From assembly GCA_947174305.1 (NCBI GenBank), contig CAMWIH010000005.1:1-42395 (forward strand): DNA of 42,395 nt, given 5' to 3'. Each line of letters begins with the position of its first letter. Within the stretch, counting starts at the first letter, position 1. Below, in pieces: positions 21,209-30,244 of the stretch. The notes under the pieces are model-generated. The model did not search any database, had not been told where the DNA came from, and worked only from the letters and a program-made list of their open reading frames with translations. The stretch is from an uncultured Porphyromonadaceae bacterium. Its GTDB lineage: Bacteria > Bacteroidota > Bacteroidia > Bacteroidales > Muribaculaceae. The position numbers and the translations under genes were made by a program.

Positions 21209-23677
21209 TTAGAGGATAACCTTAATAGTCGTTGATCCATTGCGCAGGAGATAGATTCCGGAAGGAAGAGAGAATGAGGCGTCGCCATTAGATTCAGCTA
21301 TCTTTACGCCACCGATATTCCACACTTCAACCTTGCCGGACGCATTTACCGTCCTAAGCTCGCCATCAAGAGAGTATGCGCCAAATTTCTGAGCCGAGCC
21401 AATCTCAACATCGTTTACACCAGAGAGATCGGGCAGCACATTCTTGTTTCCTATCACCACATAACCATTTGCAGGGAGAGTAACGTTTCCTGTAGCGTAA
21501 TCAATCACCGGATCTGTTGCACCCCACTTGGAAAGAATCTGATAATCGGCTGCATTCTGACTGCGGAAAGCCGCCTGAGAAGTAAGCTCAACATTCACAC
21601 CGGCATTGATAAGCACATGAATCTCCTTATCCCCGTAGAATGATTTGGCATACAAAAGCTTTTTGGGCGCGGTCGGGAAATTGGCCGTATTGTTGAAATC
21701 AAGGCTGTAATCAGCCTGCTCTCCGAAGAGGTCCTGGTTAGCAAGGCGGATGTTTATAAGCTCGGCATAGCGATCTTTAAGGCCGCCGTTCCATTCATTG
21801 TCGAGAAGCGACCAGTTGACAAGTTTGTTTCCAGTGTCGTTGCCGCCATCCTTGCTCTTAGTGGTCTGCGCGTTGCCCATCTCTGAGAACTGCCATATCA
21901 TATGAGATCCGGGGGTCATAAGCATCTGGACAGCTGCGCCTGCAAGGCGGTAGCAAGAATTTTCACGGTCGCCCTTGATTCCTGTGGCACCATACATATC
22001 CTGCTTATAGGCAAGACGCTCCTCATCGTGAGATTCAAGATAAGAAACCGTAGAACCCGCTGTGCGGCTCGCTTTCTTAGCCCACATAGAGTTGAGATTG
22101 CTCTTCCAACCCATCGCAAACTCGCAACCGTTATAGTTATCATTCAGCCAGTTGAGCTCGCCATCCTTTGCCATCTCGTTCTCCTCTTTGGCATCTCCGA
22201 GAAGCTCATTGATGAAATAAGCATCCGGATTCACTTCGCGCATTGCATCGTGAAGATTCTTCATGCGGTCAACACGGCTCTGGTTGAACCTGTTGGTACG
22301 GGTGTCGATGCTTCCGGAGCCGGCGTAGGAATCATTATTACCGAGACCCTTCACAAGGTCGAAGCGGAAACCATCCACCTTGTATTCAGAGAGCCAGAAT
22401 TTCAGCATGTCGTGCCACTGCTGCTGAACGAGAGGATATTCCTGCACCCAGTCGTTCAATACGCTGTAAGCATGGGGAGCTTCCTGATTATAGAAAGGAT
22501 TACTCTTGATGTCATACATCATATACCAGGGATGAAGTCCGGCGCTTTGATTGAACACAACGTCAAGGATAACTGCGATGCCGTTCTCATGGCAGATGTC
22601 GATAAATTCTTTATAGTCCTGAGGAGTGCCGTAAGCTTTATCAAGAGCAAAATAGAAGTTGGGATTATAACCCCAGGAGAGATTACCGTCAAATTCCTGT
22701 ATCGGCAGAAGCTCAACTGCATTGATACCTAAAGATTTGAGATAAGGGATTTTTTCGATAGCACCGCGTACAGTTCCGTTACCGGATGCTTTCCCTTCTG
22801 TCCCTGTAAAGTCGCGGAAAAGAAGCTCGTAAATCACCAACTGATCCTTCGGTGCACCCTTGAATGTCTCCTTCTTCCATTTGTATTCGCCATAGTTATC
22901 CTGGAACACTGCCACACAAACATTGCTGCCCGTAGAGAGCGAAGAGGGATATGAGGGGATGTCGGGATAGACTTCAGAAGAAATCCATTTATCATTATTG
23001 GGATCGAGCACCATGCGGGCGTAGGGGTCACCGACAGCCTTGAATGACGAACCGTTATTCACGTAGAAATAATATTTGGTCGGAGTGTTGACAGGAATGC
23101 CGGCAACAGTTTTAGTGAAATATCGGTAAGATCCTTGTCCGTCCGCCGGACCTTCAACATAGTCCATCACCGATTCGGGAGTGAGCTTATAATCATTCCA
23201 TTCTCCCACCAACACCACCGATTCCTTCTCAGGAGCGGCCAGACAGAAAGTTACAGTGCCGTCAGCGTTACGGTAGGCACCCATGGGGGGAACTATCTGG
23301 GAGGCACTCTGAGCTGACTTGGGATCGATAAGAAAATACGTGGTATCGCTTACCGTTTTGCCATCTGCAGTAGCCGTGAAAAGCACTTCATACGCGCCCT
23401 CTTTATCAAAAGTGTATTGATACTCCAGACGATATTCTATTGTCCCTTTGTTATCAAACTGCACCCCATCGCCTTCAGCCACCTGGACGCCATTGACAGA
23501 GATAGTCATGAGCGCAGGTTGATTGGCGATGCCACGCAATTTAACTTTCTTCCCTTTCGCAAGAAGATTAGATGTCTGGGTAGCGCCGTAGGCCACTGTC
23601 AGCCCTTCCGCATCCTGTGCTTGCACACTTATAGCGGCAAGACCCATCATCATGGTGATTAAGTATTTTTTTAACAT
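21209..23677 (-). CDS. Secreted GH13 alpha-amylase-family protein with CBM48-like domain
   Basis: 822 residues with a signal peptide (1-20, ending SVQA-QD). An N-terminal beta domain (about 25-118) is followed by a CBM48-like domain (about 128-225) and the GH13 barrel (about 278-690). The catalytic residues are present: nucleophile D440 in GFRFD, acid/base E491 in YFINE, and D551 in SHD. Region I reads DVVFNQ (372-377), with glutamine instead of the usual histidine, and region IV has SHD instead of NHD. Residues about 755-822 look like a type IX-like C-terminal tail ending GIYLLRNGSTTIKVIL. Likely an alpha-1,4 or 1,6-glucan hydrolase of the pullulanase/amylase group. No SusC/SusD genes adjoin it. 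Confidence 0.88.
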   Translation of the reverse strand: MLKKYLITMMMGLAAISVQAQDAEGLTVAYGATQTSNLLAKGKKVKLRGIANQPALMTISVNGVQVAEGDGVQFDNKGTIEYRLEYQYTFDKEGAYEVLFTATADGKTVSDTTYFLIDPKSAQSASQIVPPMGAYRNADGTVTFCLAAPEKESVVLVGEWNDYKLTPESVMDYVEGPADGQGSYRYFTKTVAGIPVNTPTKYYFYVNNGSSFKAVGDPYARMVLDPNNDKWISSEVYPDIPSYPSSLSTGSNVCVAVFQDNYGEYKWKKETFKGAPKDQLVIYELLFRDFTGTEGKASGNGTVRGAIEKIPYLKSLGINAVELLPIQEFDGNLSWGYNPNFYFALDKAYGTPQDYKEFIDICHENGIAVILDVVFNQSAGLHPWYMMYDIKSNPFYNQEAPHAYSVLNDWVQEYPLVQQQWHDMLKFWLSEYKVDGFRFDLVKGLGNNDSYAGSGSIDTRTNRFNQSRVDRMKNLHDAMREVNPDAYFINELLGDAKEENEMAKDGELNWLNDNYNGCEFAMGWKSNLNSMWAKKASRTAGSTVSYLESHDEERLAYKQDMYGATGIKGDRENSCYRLAGAAVQMLMTPGSHMIWQFSEMGNAQTTKSKDGGNDTGNKLVNWSLLDNEWNGGLKDRYAELINIRLANQDLFGEQADYSLDFNNTANFPTAPKKLLYAKSFYGDKEIHVLINAGVNVELTSQAAFRSQNAADYQILSKWGATDPVIDYATGNVTLPANGYVVIGNKNVLPDLSGVNDVEIGSAQKFGAYSLDGELRTVNASGKVEVWNIGGVKIAESNGDASFSLPSGIYLLRNGSTTIKVIL

Positions 23678-23725
23678 GATTCTAAGGTTTTTATGTTATT
23701 ACTTATTTTTTCACGGTTTATTCTG

Positions 23726-23733
23726 CAAATTTA
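23726..23733 (-). promoter_or_regulatory. Candidate -7 element of the GH13 gene
   Basis: TAAATTTG on the minus strand matches TAnnTTTG and lies about 50 bases before the ATG at 23677. No good TTTG sits 19-21 bases upstream, where the sequence is already the 3' end of the DUF695 gene. Confidence 0.4.
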
Positions 23734-23734
23734 G

Positions 23735-24181
23735 CTATAATTTCTCGCTCTCATCTTCAGGGATATAGGAAATCTCCTTCATCTCCTTATATTCCTCCCA
23801 TCCCGGATCGGCCTCCGCTTCTATGACAAGAGGCATCTGATCAAGATCGGCAAGAGCATGGTTGAACACCTTATTGAAAATATTCAGATTCTTGGTATAG
23901 AAAATCCAGTCGCGGCGACCGTCGCCGGTATAGATTCCGGTCATATATGCCACCTTATCTTTCTTGAACGCCGACTGCAATGCATCGGTGGTCTTCTCCA
24001 TAAGTTCGGCATCAGCATTTTCCGGCATCCCGTTAGGAAGACGGTTATAATCCCAGCTGACAGTTACGCGATAAATATATTTTCCGCCTGCAATCACCTC
24101 ATCCATACAGTCACGTCCGGTAACGAGCACCGTCGCGCCGCTCTCGCTCTCAGTCGGAGCTGTCCACCATCTCTCTTTCAT
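23735..24181 (-). CDS. DUF695 domain protein
   Basis: 148 residues. The opening ERWWTAPTESESGATVLVTGR and the block TGDGRRDWIFYTKNLNIFNKVFNHAL (about 86-111) match the DUF695 pattern of small cytosolic proteins of unknown role. There is no signal peptide or membrane segment. It is separated from the DUF2027 gene by a 9-bp periodic array and precedes the GH13 gene by 57 bases. Function unknown. Confidence 0.78.
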   Translation of the reverse strand: MKERWWTAPTESESGATVLVTGRDCMDEVIAGGKYIYRVTVSWDYNRLPNGMPENADAELMEKTTDALQSAFKKDKVAYMTGIYTGDGRRDWIFYTKNLNIFNKVFNHALADLDQMPLVIEAEADPGWEEYKEMKEISYIPEDESEKL

Positions 24182-24188
24182 ATATAGT

Positions 24189-24248
24189 CTTATTTGCCCA
24201 TATTGCCTATTTTGCCTATAATGCCTATCTCGCCCATCTCGCCTATCA
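24189..24248. repeat. One-armed 9-bp periodic array between DUF2027 and DUF695 genes
   Basis: Six to seven units of nine bases with the core GCCTAT or GCCCAT (ATATTGCCT, ATTTTGCCT, ATAATGCCT, ATCTCGCCC, ATCTCGCCT). The array starts about eight bases upstream of the DUF695 ATG and runs into the TGA stop of the DUF2027 gene (24246-24248). Confidence 0.85.
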
Positions 24249-24944
24249 CCTCTCAGAGTAAATAGGCACCTCTATTACCGGAGTGTCGAAATAGACCCCG
24301 GGACGGAAACAATGCATCTTGAAAAACTTGGTCAGATCTATCTTGCGCGACACATTGATCGGATATTTCACCTGGAAAGGCTTTCCTTTCTTGTAGGCTA
24401 TTGCCTGAAACACCACTCGCTCCATCTCAGAGATATTCTCCTGAGAGAAAACGGCACAATCAATGAGTTCATTGGGCGAGACCTCTCCCTGATAAAGATT
24501 CTTCCATGCCTTTGCCTCGTCATCGCGAACCATAAGGTTGAATGAAAGGAAATAATTGGAATCATTCACAAGCACGGCGGCAATGCGAGTGCGCGAAAGA
24601 TCCTTTATGTTTTCAGGTTCAAATCCCAGAACAATGTTGATGCTCTCGCCCCTCTCAGTCTCCACCACCGGCAACTCCTCCTTGGGAGCCTCTGCCTCAC
24701 GCTGAGCCTTCGGATTCTCGCGGGTCTTCTTTTTACCTTCATCGAAAGCCTTCTGATCGAACATGAGCGCGGAACCCTTCACCGCAGGCTCATGACCGGC
24801 GGGAAGCACCACCACAAGTTCGCTCACCAAAACAGGGGTCTCAAAGCCATCCTCCTCCACGTATGCGATCTTTCCCTCAATCCGGGTTATGCGTCCTCCT
24901 CCCGTGGAGTTAAGAAAGCGGACTGTATCTCCTGTTTTTGCCAT
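24246..24944 (-). CDS. DUF2027 protein without Smr domain
   Basis: 232 residues. The N-terminal 50 residues (AKTGDTVRFLNSTGGGRITRIEGKIAYVEEDGFETPVLVSELVVV) form the typical DUF2027 barrel. A charged linker follows (about 70-100), then a beta-rich domain (about 100-232). Most Bacteroidetes proteins of this type that I know continue into an Smr nuclease-like domain; here the protein ends at VIEVPIYSER and the stop lies in the periodic repeat. Possible loss of the Smr part or a natural short form. The ATG at 24944 fits the conserved start; an upstream ATG at 24971 would add nine residues. It follows phoH by 34 bases. Confidence 0.75.
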   Translation of the reverse strand: MAKTGDTVRFLNSTGGGRITRIEGKIAYVEEDGFETPVLVSELVVVLPAGHEPAVKGSALMFDQKAFDEGKKKTRENPKAQREAEAPKEELPVVETERGESINIVLGFEPENIKDLSRTRIAAVLVNDSNYFLSFNLMVRDDEAKAWKNLYQGEVSPNELIDCAVFSQENISEMERVVFQAIAYKKGKPFQVKYPINVSRKIDLTKFFKMHCFRPGVYFDTPVIEVPIYSER

Positions 24945-24978
24945 TATTTTATTATATGTTATTCTATTCAATTCTGAA

Positions 24979-25968
24979 TCAGTTGCTTTCTGAGTCAGTT
25001 GCTTTCAATTCCGAGTCAAATTCCTCAATATCCTTCGCCTCGCGTTTCTCGTATGCATCCACGATGCGCTGAACCAAGGGGTGACGGACTATGTCCTTCT
25101 TCTCATACTCAATCATCCCTATACCCTTCACACCTCTCAGGATGCGGAGAGCCTGCAAGAGGCCGCTCTGCATGGTGCGCGGGAGGTCGATCTGGGTGGT
25201 ATCGCCCGTTATTATCATCTTGCCATTCTGCCCGAGACGCGTGAGGAACATTTTCATCTGATGACGCGTGGTGTTCTGAGCCTCGTCAAGAATGATTATG
25301 GCATCGTTGAGAGTGCGACCGCGCATAAAGGCAAGCGGTGCAATCTGAATGGTGCCGGCCTCCATATACTCCTTCAGCTTCATAGGGGGAAGCATATCTT
25401 CGAGCGCATCATAAAGAGGCTGGAGATAAGGGTCAATCTTATCCTTCATATCGCCGGGCAGGAAACCGAGTTTCTCCCCCGCTTCGACCGCAGGGCGCGA
25501 AAGGATAATCTTCCGGCACTGCTTGTTTTTCAGCGCACTGACGGCCAATGCGATGGCTATATATGTCTTGCCCGTTCCGGCAGGGCCGAGGGCGAAGGTG
25601 AGATCGTTCTTTGCAAAACTCTTCACCATCTTAGTCTGGTTGGCATTGCGCGGAGCAATGGGCTTACCGTTCTGTCCGTAAATGATCACTCCCTCTGCAT
25701 TCACCTCCATAGGTGGCTCTCCTCTGACGATGTCAATGATGGCATCGTCGGTTAGCTTGTTATATTTCGAGGCGTGATCCTGAATTTCTCCAATCTTACG
25801 TTCAAATTCAGCAGTCTCCCCCGGTTCCCCTATCACCTTTATCACATTCCCCCTCGCGGCCATACGCAACTTCGGGAAGAGGTTGCGTATCAGACTGATA
25901 TTTGAATTGTTAACCCCATAGAATGTCTGGGGGTCAACACGGTCTATAATTACTATTCTTTCGTTCAT
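24979..25968 (-). CDS. phoH: PhoH-family ATPase
   Basis: 329 residues, normal for PhoH/YbeZ-type proteins. A short KH-like N-terminal region (about 25-75) is followed by the P-loop domain. Walker A GPAGTGKT is at 128-135 and Walker B IIILDEAQN at about 224-232. The SRPAVEAGEKLGFLPGD block (about 159-175) is the family hallmark. PhoH-like ATPases are linked to RNA metabolism and ribosome maturation together with YbeY; no ybeY gene is visible here. It is read after sufB (83-base gap) and before the DUF2027 gene. Confidence 0.92.
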   Translation of the reverse strand: MNERIVIIDRVDPQTFYGVNNSNISLIRNLFPKLRMAARGNVIKVIGEPGETAEFERKIGEIQDHASKYNKLTDDAIIDIVRGEPPMEVNAEGVIIYGQNGKPIAPRNANQTKMVKSFAKNDLTFALGPAGTGKTYIAIALAVSALKNKQCRKIILSRPAVEAGEKLGFLPGDMKDKIDPYLQPLYDALEDMLPPMKLKEYMEAGTIQIAPLAFMRGRTLNDAIIILDEAQNTTRHQMKMFLTRLGQNGKMIITGDTTQIDLPRTMQSGLLQALRILRGVKGIGMIEYEKKDIVRHPLVQRIVDAYEKREAKDIEEFDSELKATDSESN

Positions 25969-26051
25969 CTTTTTTCCTTCTTTCCAACTATCCCTGCAAA
26001 TGCCGTGCCAGCCCGATCAGGGGCATAACACTGCCACCGAAAGCCACCACT

Positions 26052-27548
26052 TTAACCCACAGATCCTTCAAGAGAAATCTGAAGAAGCTTCTGGGCCTCC
26101 ACGGCAAACTCCATAGGAAGCTTATTCATCACCTCACGCGCATATCCTCCAACGATAAGCGAGACTGCCTCCTCTGTGGGGATGCCCCTCTGACGGCAAT
26201 AGAAAAGCTGTTCCTCATTTATCTTTGAGGTAGTGGCTTCATGTTCCACGGTAGAGGTGCTGTTGCGCACATCAATCACCGGGAAGGTGTGAGCCCCACA
26301 GAGATCGCCCATCAGGAGCGAATCGCATTGTGTGAAGTTGCGACACCCCTCGGCATCCTTTGCCACACGCACAAGGCCGCGGTAACTGTTCTGTGAGCGC
26401 CCGGCCGAGATGCCCTTGCTCACTATGGTGGAACGCGAGTTCTTTCCGATATGGATCATCTTCGTGCCGGTGTCGGCCTGCTGATAGTTATTGGTCACAG
26501 CTACCGAATAAAACTCACCGACAGATTCATCTCCCTTGAGTATGCAGGAGGGATATTTCCATGTTATGGCCGAGCCGGTCTCCACCTGAGTCCAGGAAAT
26601 CTTGGAACGGTGACCGCGACAAAGCCCACGCTTGGTAACAAAATTATAAATACCGCCTTTCCCCTCCTTATCGCCGGCATACCAGTTCTGGACCGTGCTG
26701 TATTTGACCTCAGCACGCTCCTCCACAATAATCTCCACTATGGCGGCGTGAAGCTGGTTCTCATCTCGCATCGGAGCCGTGCATCCCTCAAGGTAACTCA
26801 CATAGGCATCATCGTCAGCCACAATCAGGGTTCGCTCAAACTGTCCTGTGCCCGATGCATTGATGCGGAAATAGGTGCTAAGCTCCATAGGGCAACGCAC
26901 ACCCTTAGGAATATAAACAAACGACCCGTCGGAGAAGACAGCCGAGTTGAGGGCGGCATAATAATTGTCGCGATAGCTAACCACGCTGCCCAGGTACCTC
27001 CTAACCAAATCGGGATAATCCTTCACCGCCTCTGAAAAGCTGCAGAAAATCACTCCCAATTCAGCAAGCTTCTCACGATGTGTGGTCTTCACGCTCACCG
27101 AGTCCATCACGGCATCCACGGCCACGCCCGCCAACTGCTTCTGCTCCTCGAGAGATATGCCGAGCTTATTGAAGGTTTTCACCAATTCAGGGTCAACCTC
27201 ATCCATACTCTTCTTGAGCTCCTTCTTCTTTGGAGCGGCATAATAGCTTATGGCCTGGAAATCGATGGGAGGTATCTTAAGATGCGCCCAATGAGGAGGG
27301 GTGAGGGTCTGCCAATAGCGGAACGCATCAAGCCGGAACTGCAACAGCCATTCCGGCTCCCCCTTCTTTTCGGAAATGAACCTTATCACATCCTCGTTAA
27401 GCCCGGGAGGAACTATATCGGTGTCGATATCGCTCGTGAAACCATATTTATATTCGGAGCCGGTTGCCTCCTCGATGGTGCGTGCCGAAGCCGATGCACT
27501 TTGAGGAAGGACCGACGACATTTCATTTTCTGAATTTTCCTTGCTCAT
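26052..27548 (-). CDS. sufB: Fe-S cluster scaffold protein SufB
   Basis: 498 residues. SufB is the scaffold on which the SufBCD complex builds iron-sulfur clusters. The N-terminal segment [26 protein letters not shown], the [25 protein letters not shown] strand and the C-terminal [29 protein letters not shown] block are all present, including the conserved glutamate/histidine pair EHEA. The first 30 residues are a serine-rich extension. Unusually, sufC and sufD do not follow: the next gene on this strand is phoH after 83 bases, so the rest of the suf system must lie elsewhere. TAAATTTG at 27613-27620 (minus) is a candidate -7 element. Confidence 0.95.
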   Translation of the reverse strand: MSKENSENEMSSVLPQSASASARTIEEATGSEYKYGFTSDIDTDIVPPGLNEDVIRFISEKKGEPEWLLQFRLDAFRYWQTLTPPHWAHLKIPPIDFQAISYYAAPKKKELKKSMDEVDPELVKTFNKLGISLEEQKQLAGVAVDAVMDSVSVKTTHREKLAELGVIFCSFSEAVKDYPDLVRRYLGSVVSYRDNYYAALNSAVFSDGSFVYIPKGVRCPMELSTYFRINASGTGQFERTLIVADDDAYVSYLEGCTAPMRDENQLHAAIVEIIVEERAEVKYSTVQNWYAGDKEGKGGIYNFVTKRGLCRGHRSKISWTQVETGSAITWKYPSCILKGDESVGEFYSVAVTNNYQQADTGTKMIHIGKNSRSTIVSKGISAGRSQNSYRGLVRVAKDAEGCRNFTQCDSLLMGDLCGAHTFPVIDVRNSTSTVEHEATTSKINEEQLFYCRQRGIPTEEAVSLIVGGYAREVMNKLPMEFAVEAQKLLQISLEGSVG

Positions 27549-27854
27549 TTCTATTCGATGAACTCATTTAAAATTATTTCGCAGAGATGTGTGTCTCCAT
27601 AGAAATAATACGCAAATTTAACAAAAAAAGTTTGCTTCTCAGCCACTTTACCAATTAATATTGCATCCATGAGCTTTTTCTGACAATAAAACCTGTCAAA
27701 TTCTCTTTTTTAAGTTTGTTTAATATAAATTCCTGCGGTTAGTCGGCGTTTTTTTGCTACATTTGCAAATTAATTCTCCCCTGAGCCGTCGCTCCCTCCT
27801 CTCCCTGCCTTCTTCGGTAGGCGGCACCGGGGCTGAAAACCGACATCAAGAATA
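27549..27854. other. Divergent promoter region between sufB and parA
   Basis: This 306-base gap separates divergently transcribed genes. On the minus side TAAATTTG (27613-27620) is a candidate -7 element for sufB with no matching -33 box. On the plus side TACATTTG (27758-27765) is a good -7 element for parA, again with a poor -33. The parA leader (about 27771-27854) is GC-rich compared with its flanks and contains GCCTTCTTCGGTAGGC, a small stem. No small gene is visible. Confidence 0.55.
27758..27765 (+). promoter_or_regulatory. parA promoter -7 element
   Basis: TACATTTG matches TAnnTTTG. The implied transcript start is near 27771, giving a leader of about 84 bases. The -33 element is not recognisable, so the assignment rests on the -7 box and on position. 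Confidence 0.5.
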
Positions 27855-28634
27855 ATGGGAAAAATCATTGCGATAGCCAATCAGAAAGGAGGAGTGGGGA
27901 AAACCACCACCACCTTCAACCTCGGAGCCTGTCTTGCCAAGAACGGCAGGAAAGTGCTGCTTGTAGATGCCGATTCACAGGCAAACACTACGTCCGGAAT
28001 AGGAATGGAGCTCGAAGAGTCTGACCCAACCATATATGAATGCCTTGTGGATAATTATCCGTCGCGCGATGCCGTGATGCACACTGCAGTGAAGAACCTC
28101 GACATAATCTGCTCCAACATGAATCTTGTGGGAGCCGAGGTGGAATTGCGTTCAAGGAATGAGCGCGAAAAGGTGCTTTACCGTTGTCTCGAGCCTTTGA
28201 AGAACGATTACGACTACATTCTCATCGACTGTTCTCCATCTCTCGGAATAATCACGGTCAACGCCCTCACGGCATCCGATTCTGTGCTGATTCCGGTGCA
28301 GGCCGAATATTTTGCGCTCGAAGGGATCTCCCAGCTTCTCAACACCATACGCATCATAAAGAGCCGCCTTCGTCCGCAGCTTGAGATAGAGGGCTTCCTG
28401 CTCACTATGTATGATGCCCGCCTCCGACTCGCCAATCAGATTTATGAAGACCTGAAAGGACATTTCGGAGATATGGTTTTCTCCACCGTCATCCCCCGCA
28501 ACATAAAGCTTTCGGAATCGCCAAGTCACGGCCTCCCTGTCATTCTTTACGATCCCGACAGCCGCGGGGCAATAGCATATATGCAGCTCGCCAAGGAACT
28601 CGATTCGCGTGGCCGCAAAAAGAAAAAACATTAA
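27855..28634 (+). CDS. parA: ParA/Soj chromosome partitioning ATPase
   Basis: 259 residues. The deviant Walker A motif KGGVGKTTTT lies at residues 11-20, with the signature lysine K11. The Walker A-prime region is VLLVDADSQANTT (about 34-46). Walker B is YILIDCSPSLGIIT (about 121-134). ParA binds DNA non-specifically as an ATP dimer and moves ParB-bound origins. The length is that of chromosomal Soj rather than plasmid ParA, which has an N-terminal helix-turn-helix. It is the first gene of the parA-parB-DUF5683-mltD group and precedes parB by 22 bases. Confidence 0.96.
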   Translation: MGKIIAIANQKGGVGKTTTTFNLGACLAKNGRKVLLVDADSQANTTSGIGMELEESDPTIYECLVDNYPSRDAVMHTAVKNLDIICSNMNLVGAEVELRSRNEREKVLYRCLEPLKNDYDYILIDCSPSLGIITVNALTASDSVLIPVQAEYFALEGISQLLNTIRIIKSRLRPQLEIEGFLLTMYDARLRLANQIYEDLKGHFGDMVFSTVIPRNIKLSESPSHGLPVILYDPDSRGAIAYMQLAKELDSRGRKKKKH

Positions 28635-28656
28635 CCCTCCCACTCTATATTAGATT

Positions 28657-29523
28657 ATGGCTAAAAGAAATGCGCTCGGCAGAGGCCTTGATTCCCTGAT
28701 TTCGCTCGGCGACATACGTACCGACGGCTCGTCGGCTATTTCCGACATAGATATCAGCAGGATTTCGCCCAACCCCGACCAGCCCCGTCGCTCCTTTGAT
28801 GAGGAGAGCCTTGAGGAACTTGCCACTTCAATCAGGGAACTGGGAGTGGTGCAACCGCTCACCCTCCGCCTTTCCGACGATGGCGACTATCAGATAATTG
28901 CCGGCGAACGTCGCTGGAGAGCCGCCAAGATTGCCGGCCTCTCTTCAGTGCCGGCCTACGTCCGCACTGTCTCCGACTCGGAGATGACAGAAATGGCCCT
29001 CATTGAGAACATTCAGCGCGAAGACCTCAATGCGATTGAGGTGGCGCTCGGGTTCAAGAAACTTATCGATTCCTATAACCTCACTCAGGAACGCCTTTCG
29101 GAGCGTCTGGGAAAAAAACGCGCTACAATTGCCAACCATCTCAGATTGCTGCGTCTCCCTGCTGAAATCCAACTCGGGTTGCGCGACCGCAAGCTCGACA
29201 TGGGTCATGCGCGTGCAATCCTGGCTATCGAAGATCCGAAGAATCAGCTCAAAGTGTATAAACGAATCCTGAAGGAGGGTCTCTCCGTAAGGGCTGTCGA
29301 GGAGATTGCAAGGCGCATTGCAGAGGGGGATGCCGATGGGAAAAACCCGGCACGCCCTGCCGAGAATCCATATCAGGATCTGGCCGGCGACCTCTCAAAA
29401 TATTTCTCCACTCAGGTGAAGATTTCCAGAAACGCCTCCGGGAAAGGAACCATAGCAATCAGATTCGACAACGACGACCAGCTCGCCGCGCTGGTGAAAA
29501 CTTTCGAACAATTGAACAGATGA
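28657..29523 (+). CDS. parB: ParB chromosome partitioning protein
   Basis: 288 residues. The N-terminal ParA-interacting segment is KRNALGRGLDSLI. The CTP-binding domain includes QPRRSF (42-47) and the catalytic GERRWRA (83-89), and it continues through ENIQREDLNAIE. The helix-turn-helix LTQERLSERLGKKRATIANHLRLLRLP lies at about 137-163. The C-terminal domain (about 240-288) would dimerise. ParB spreads from parS sites using CTP. I scanned the surroundings by eye for a TGTTTCACGTGAAACA-type parS site and did not see one. Its stop overlaps the start of the DUF5683 gene (ATGA). Confidence 0.95.
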   Translation: MAKRNALGRGLDSLISLGDIRTDGSSAISDIDISRISPNPDQPRRSFDEESLEELATSIRELGVVQPLTLRLSDDGDYQIIAGERRWRAAKIAGLSSVPAYVRTVSDSEMTEMALIENIQREDLNAIEVALGFKKLIDSYNLTQERLSERLGKKRATIANHLRLLRLPAEIQLGLRDRKLDMGHARAILAIEDPKNQLKVYKRILKEGLSVRAVEEIARRIAEGDADGKNPARPAENPYQDLAGDLSKYFSTQVKISRNASGKGTIAIRFDNDDQLAALVKTFEQLNR

Positions 29524-30239
29524 AGACCTTCGCTATCATAATGTCGCTGCTCCTTCTCTTCCCTTTCGGATACTTCTCGCCGGAAGCGAAGGCTCAGGAT
29601 ATGCCCGATAACGAAATGCTGACTTTGCCTCCGGATTCCACACAATATCTTGATCTTGAAATCGGAGTGCCTGTCGAACAGGCGGATTCGGTCCAGACCA
29701 TAGTTCAAGCCGATGATTATCCCTACGGCCTCGACGGAAAGATACCCTTCAATCCCTCACCGGAAAGGGCAATCTGGCTGTCGGCACTCTGCCCCGGGTT
29801 AGGACAGATATACAACCGCCGATACTGGAAGCTCCCGATTGTGGTGGGAGGTTTCATGGGTCTTGCCTACGCCACCTCCTGGAACAACAATCAGTATCAG
29901 GATTATGTGCAGGCATATCGCGACATAACCGATTCCGACCCCGACACAAAGAGCTACATGGATTTCTTTCCGCCCACAACCAATGAGGCCGACCTCGACC
30001 CCACATGGCTCACAGCCACGTTCAAGAGCAGGAAAGATTATTTCAGAAGAAACCGCGACCTTTGCATCATCTGTGTCGTGGCACTATACCTGGTGTGTAT
30101 GCTCGATGCCTACGTAGATGCTTCTCTGGCACACTTCGACATCTCACCCTCACTCTCTTTAGACCTCGCCCCGACGATGATGATCGAGCGCTCCTCTTCC
30201 AAGCCTTCCCTCGGACTCACCTGGGCTTTTAACTTCTAA
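29520..30239 (+). CDS. DUF5683 membrane protein
   Basis: 239 residues. A signal-like hydrophobic start (3-18) is followed by a region of low conservation. The DUF5683 core then follows: FNPSPERAIWLSALCPGLGQIYNRRYWKLPIVVGGFMGLAY (about 76-116), with the LCPGLGQIYN turn typical of small TM2-like membrane proteins. A second hydrophobic helix is at about 181-199. It overlaps parB by four bases. The order parA-parB-DUF5683-mltD is conserved in Bacteroidetes, suggesting a role at the envelope connected with cell division or wall growth, but the function is not known. Confidence 0.85.
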   Translation: MKTFAIIMSLLLLFPFGYFSPEAKAQDMPDNEMLTLPPDSTQYLDLEIGVPVEQADSVQTIVQADDYPYGLDGKIPFNPSPERAIWLSALCPGLGQIYNRRYWKLPIVVGGFMGLAYATSWNNNQYQDYVQAYRDITDSDPDTKSYMDFFPPTTNEADLDPTWLTATFKSRKDYFRRNRDLCIICVVALYLVCMLDAYVDASLAHFDISPSLSLDLAPTMMIERSSSKPSLGLTWAFNF

Positions 30240-30244
30240 CTGCA

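Noticed and set aside
25985-26047. 20-codon coding-like stretch between sufB and phoH (minus strand, ending in TAG)
   Set aside because: It is too short, has no ATG at its beginning and no identifiable homologue; noted only because it could be the remnant of a lost gene.
27549-29523. parS site near parA/parB
   Set aside because: Reading both strands by eye I found no TGTTTCACGTGAAACA-like sequence; a motif search over the genome is needed.
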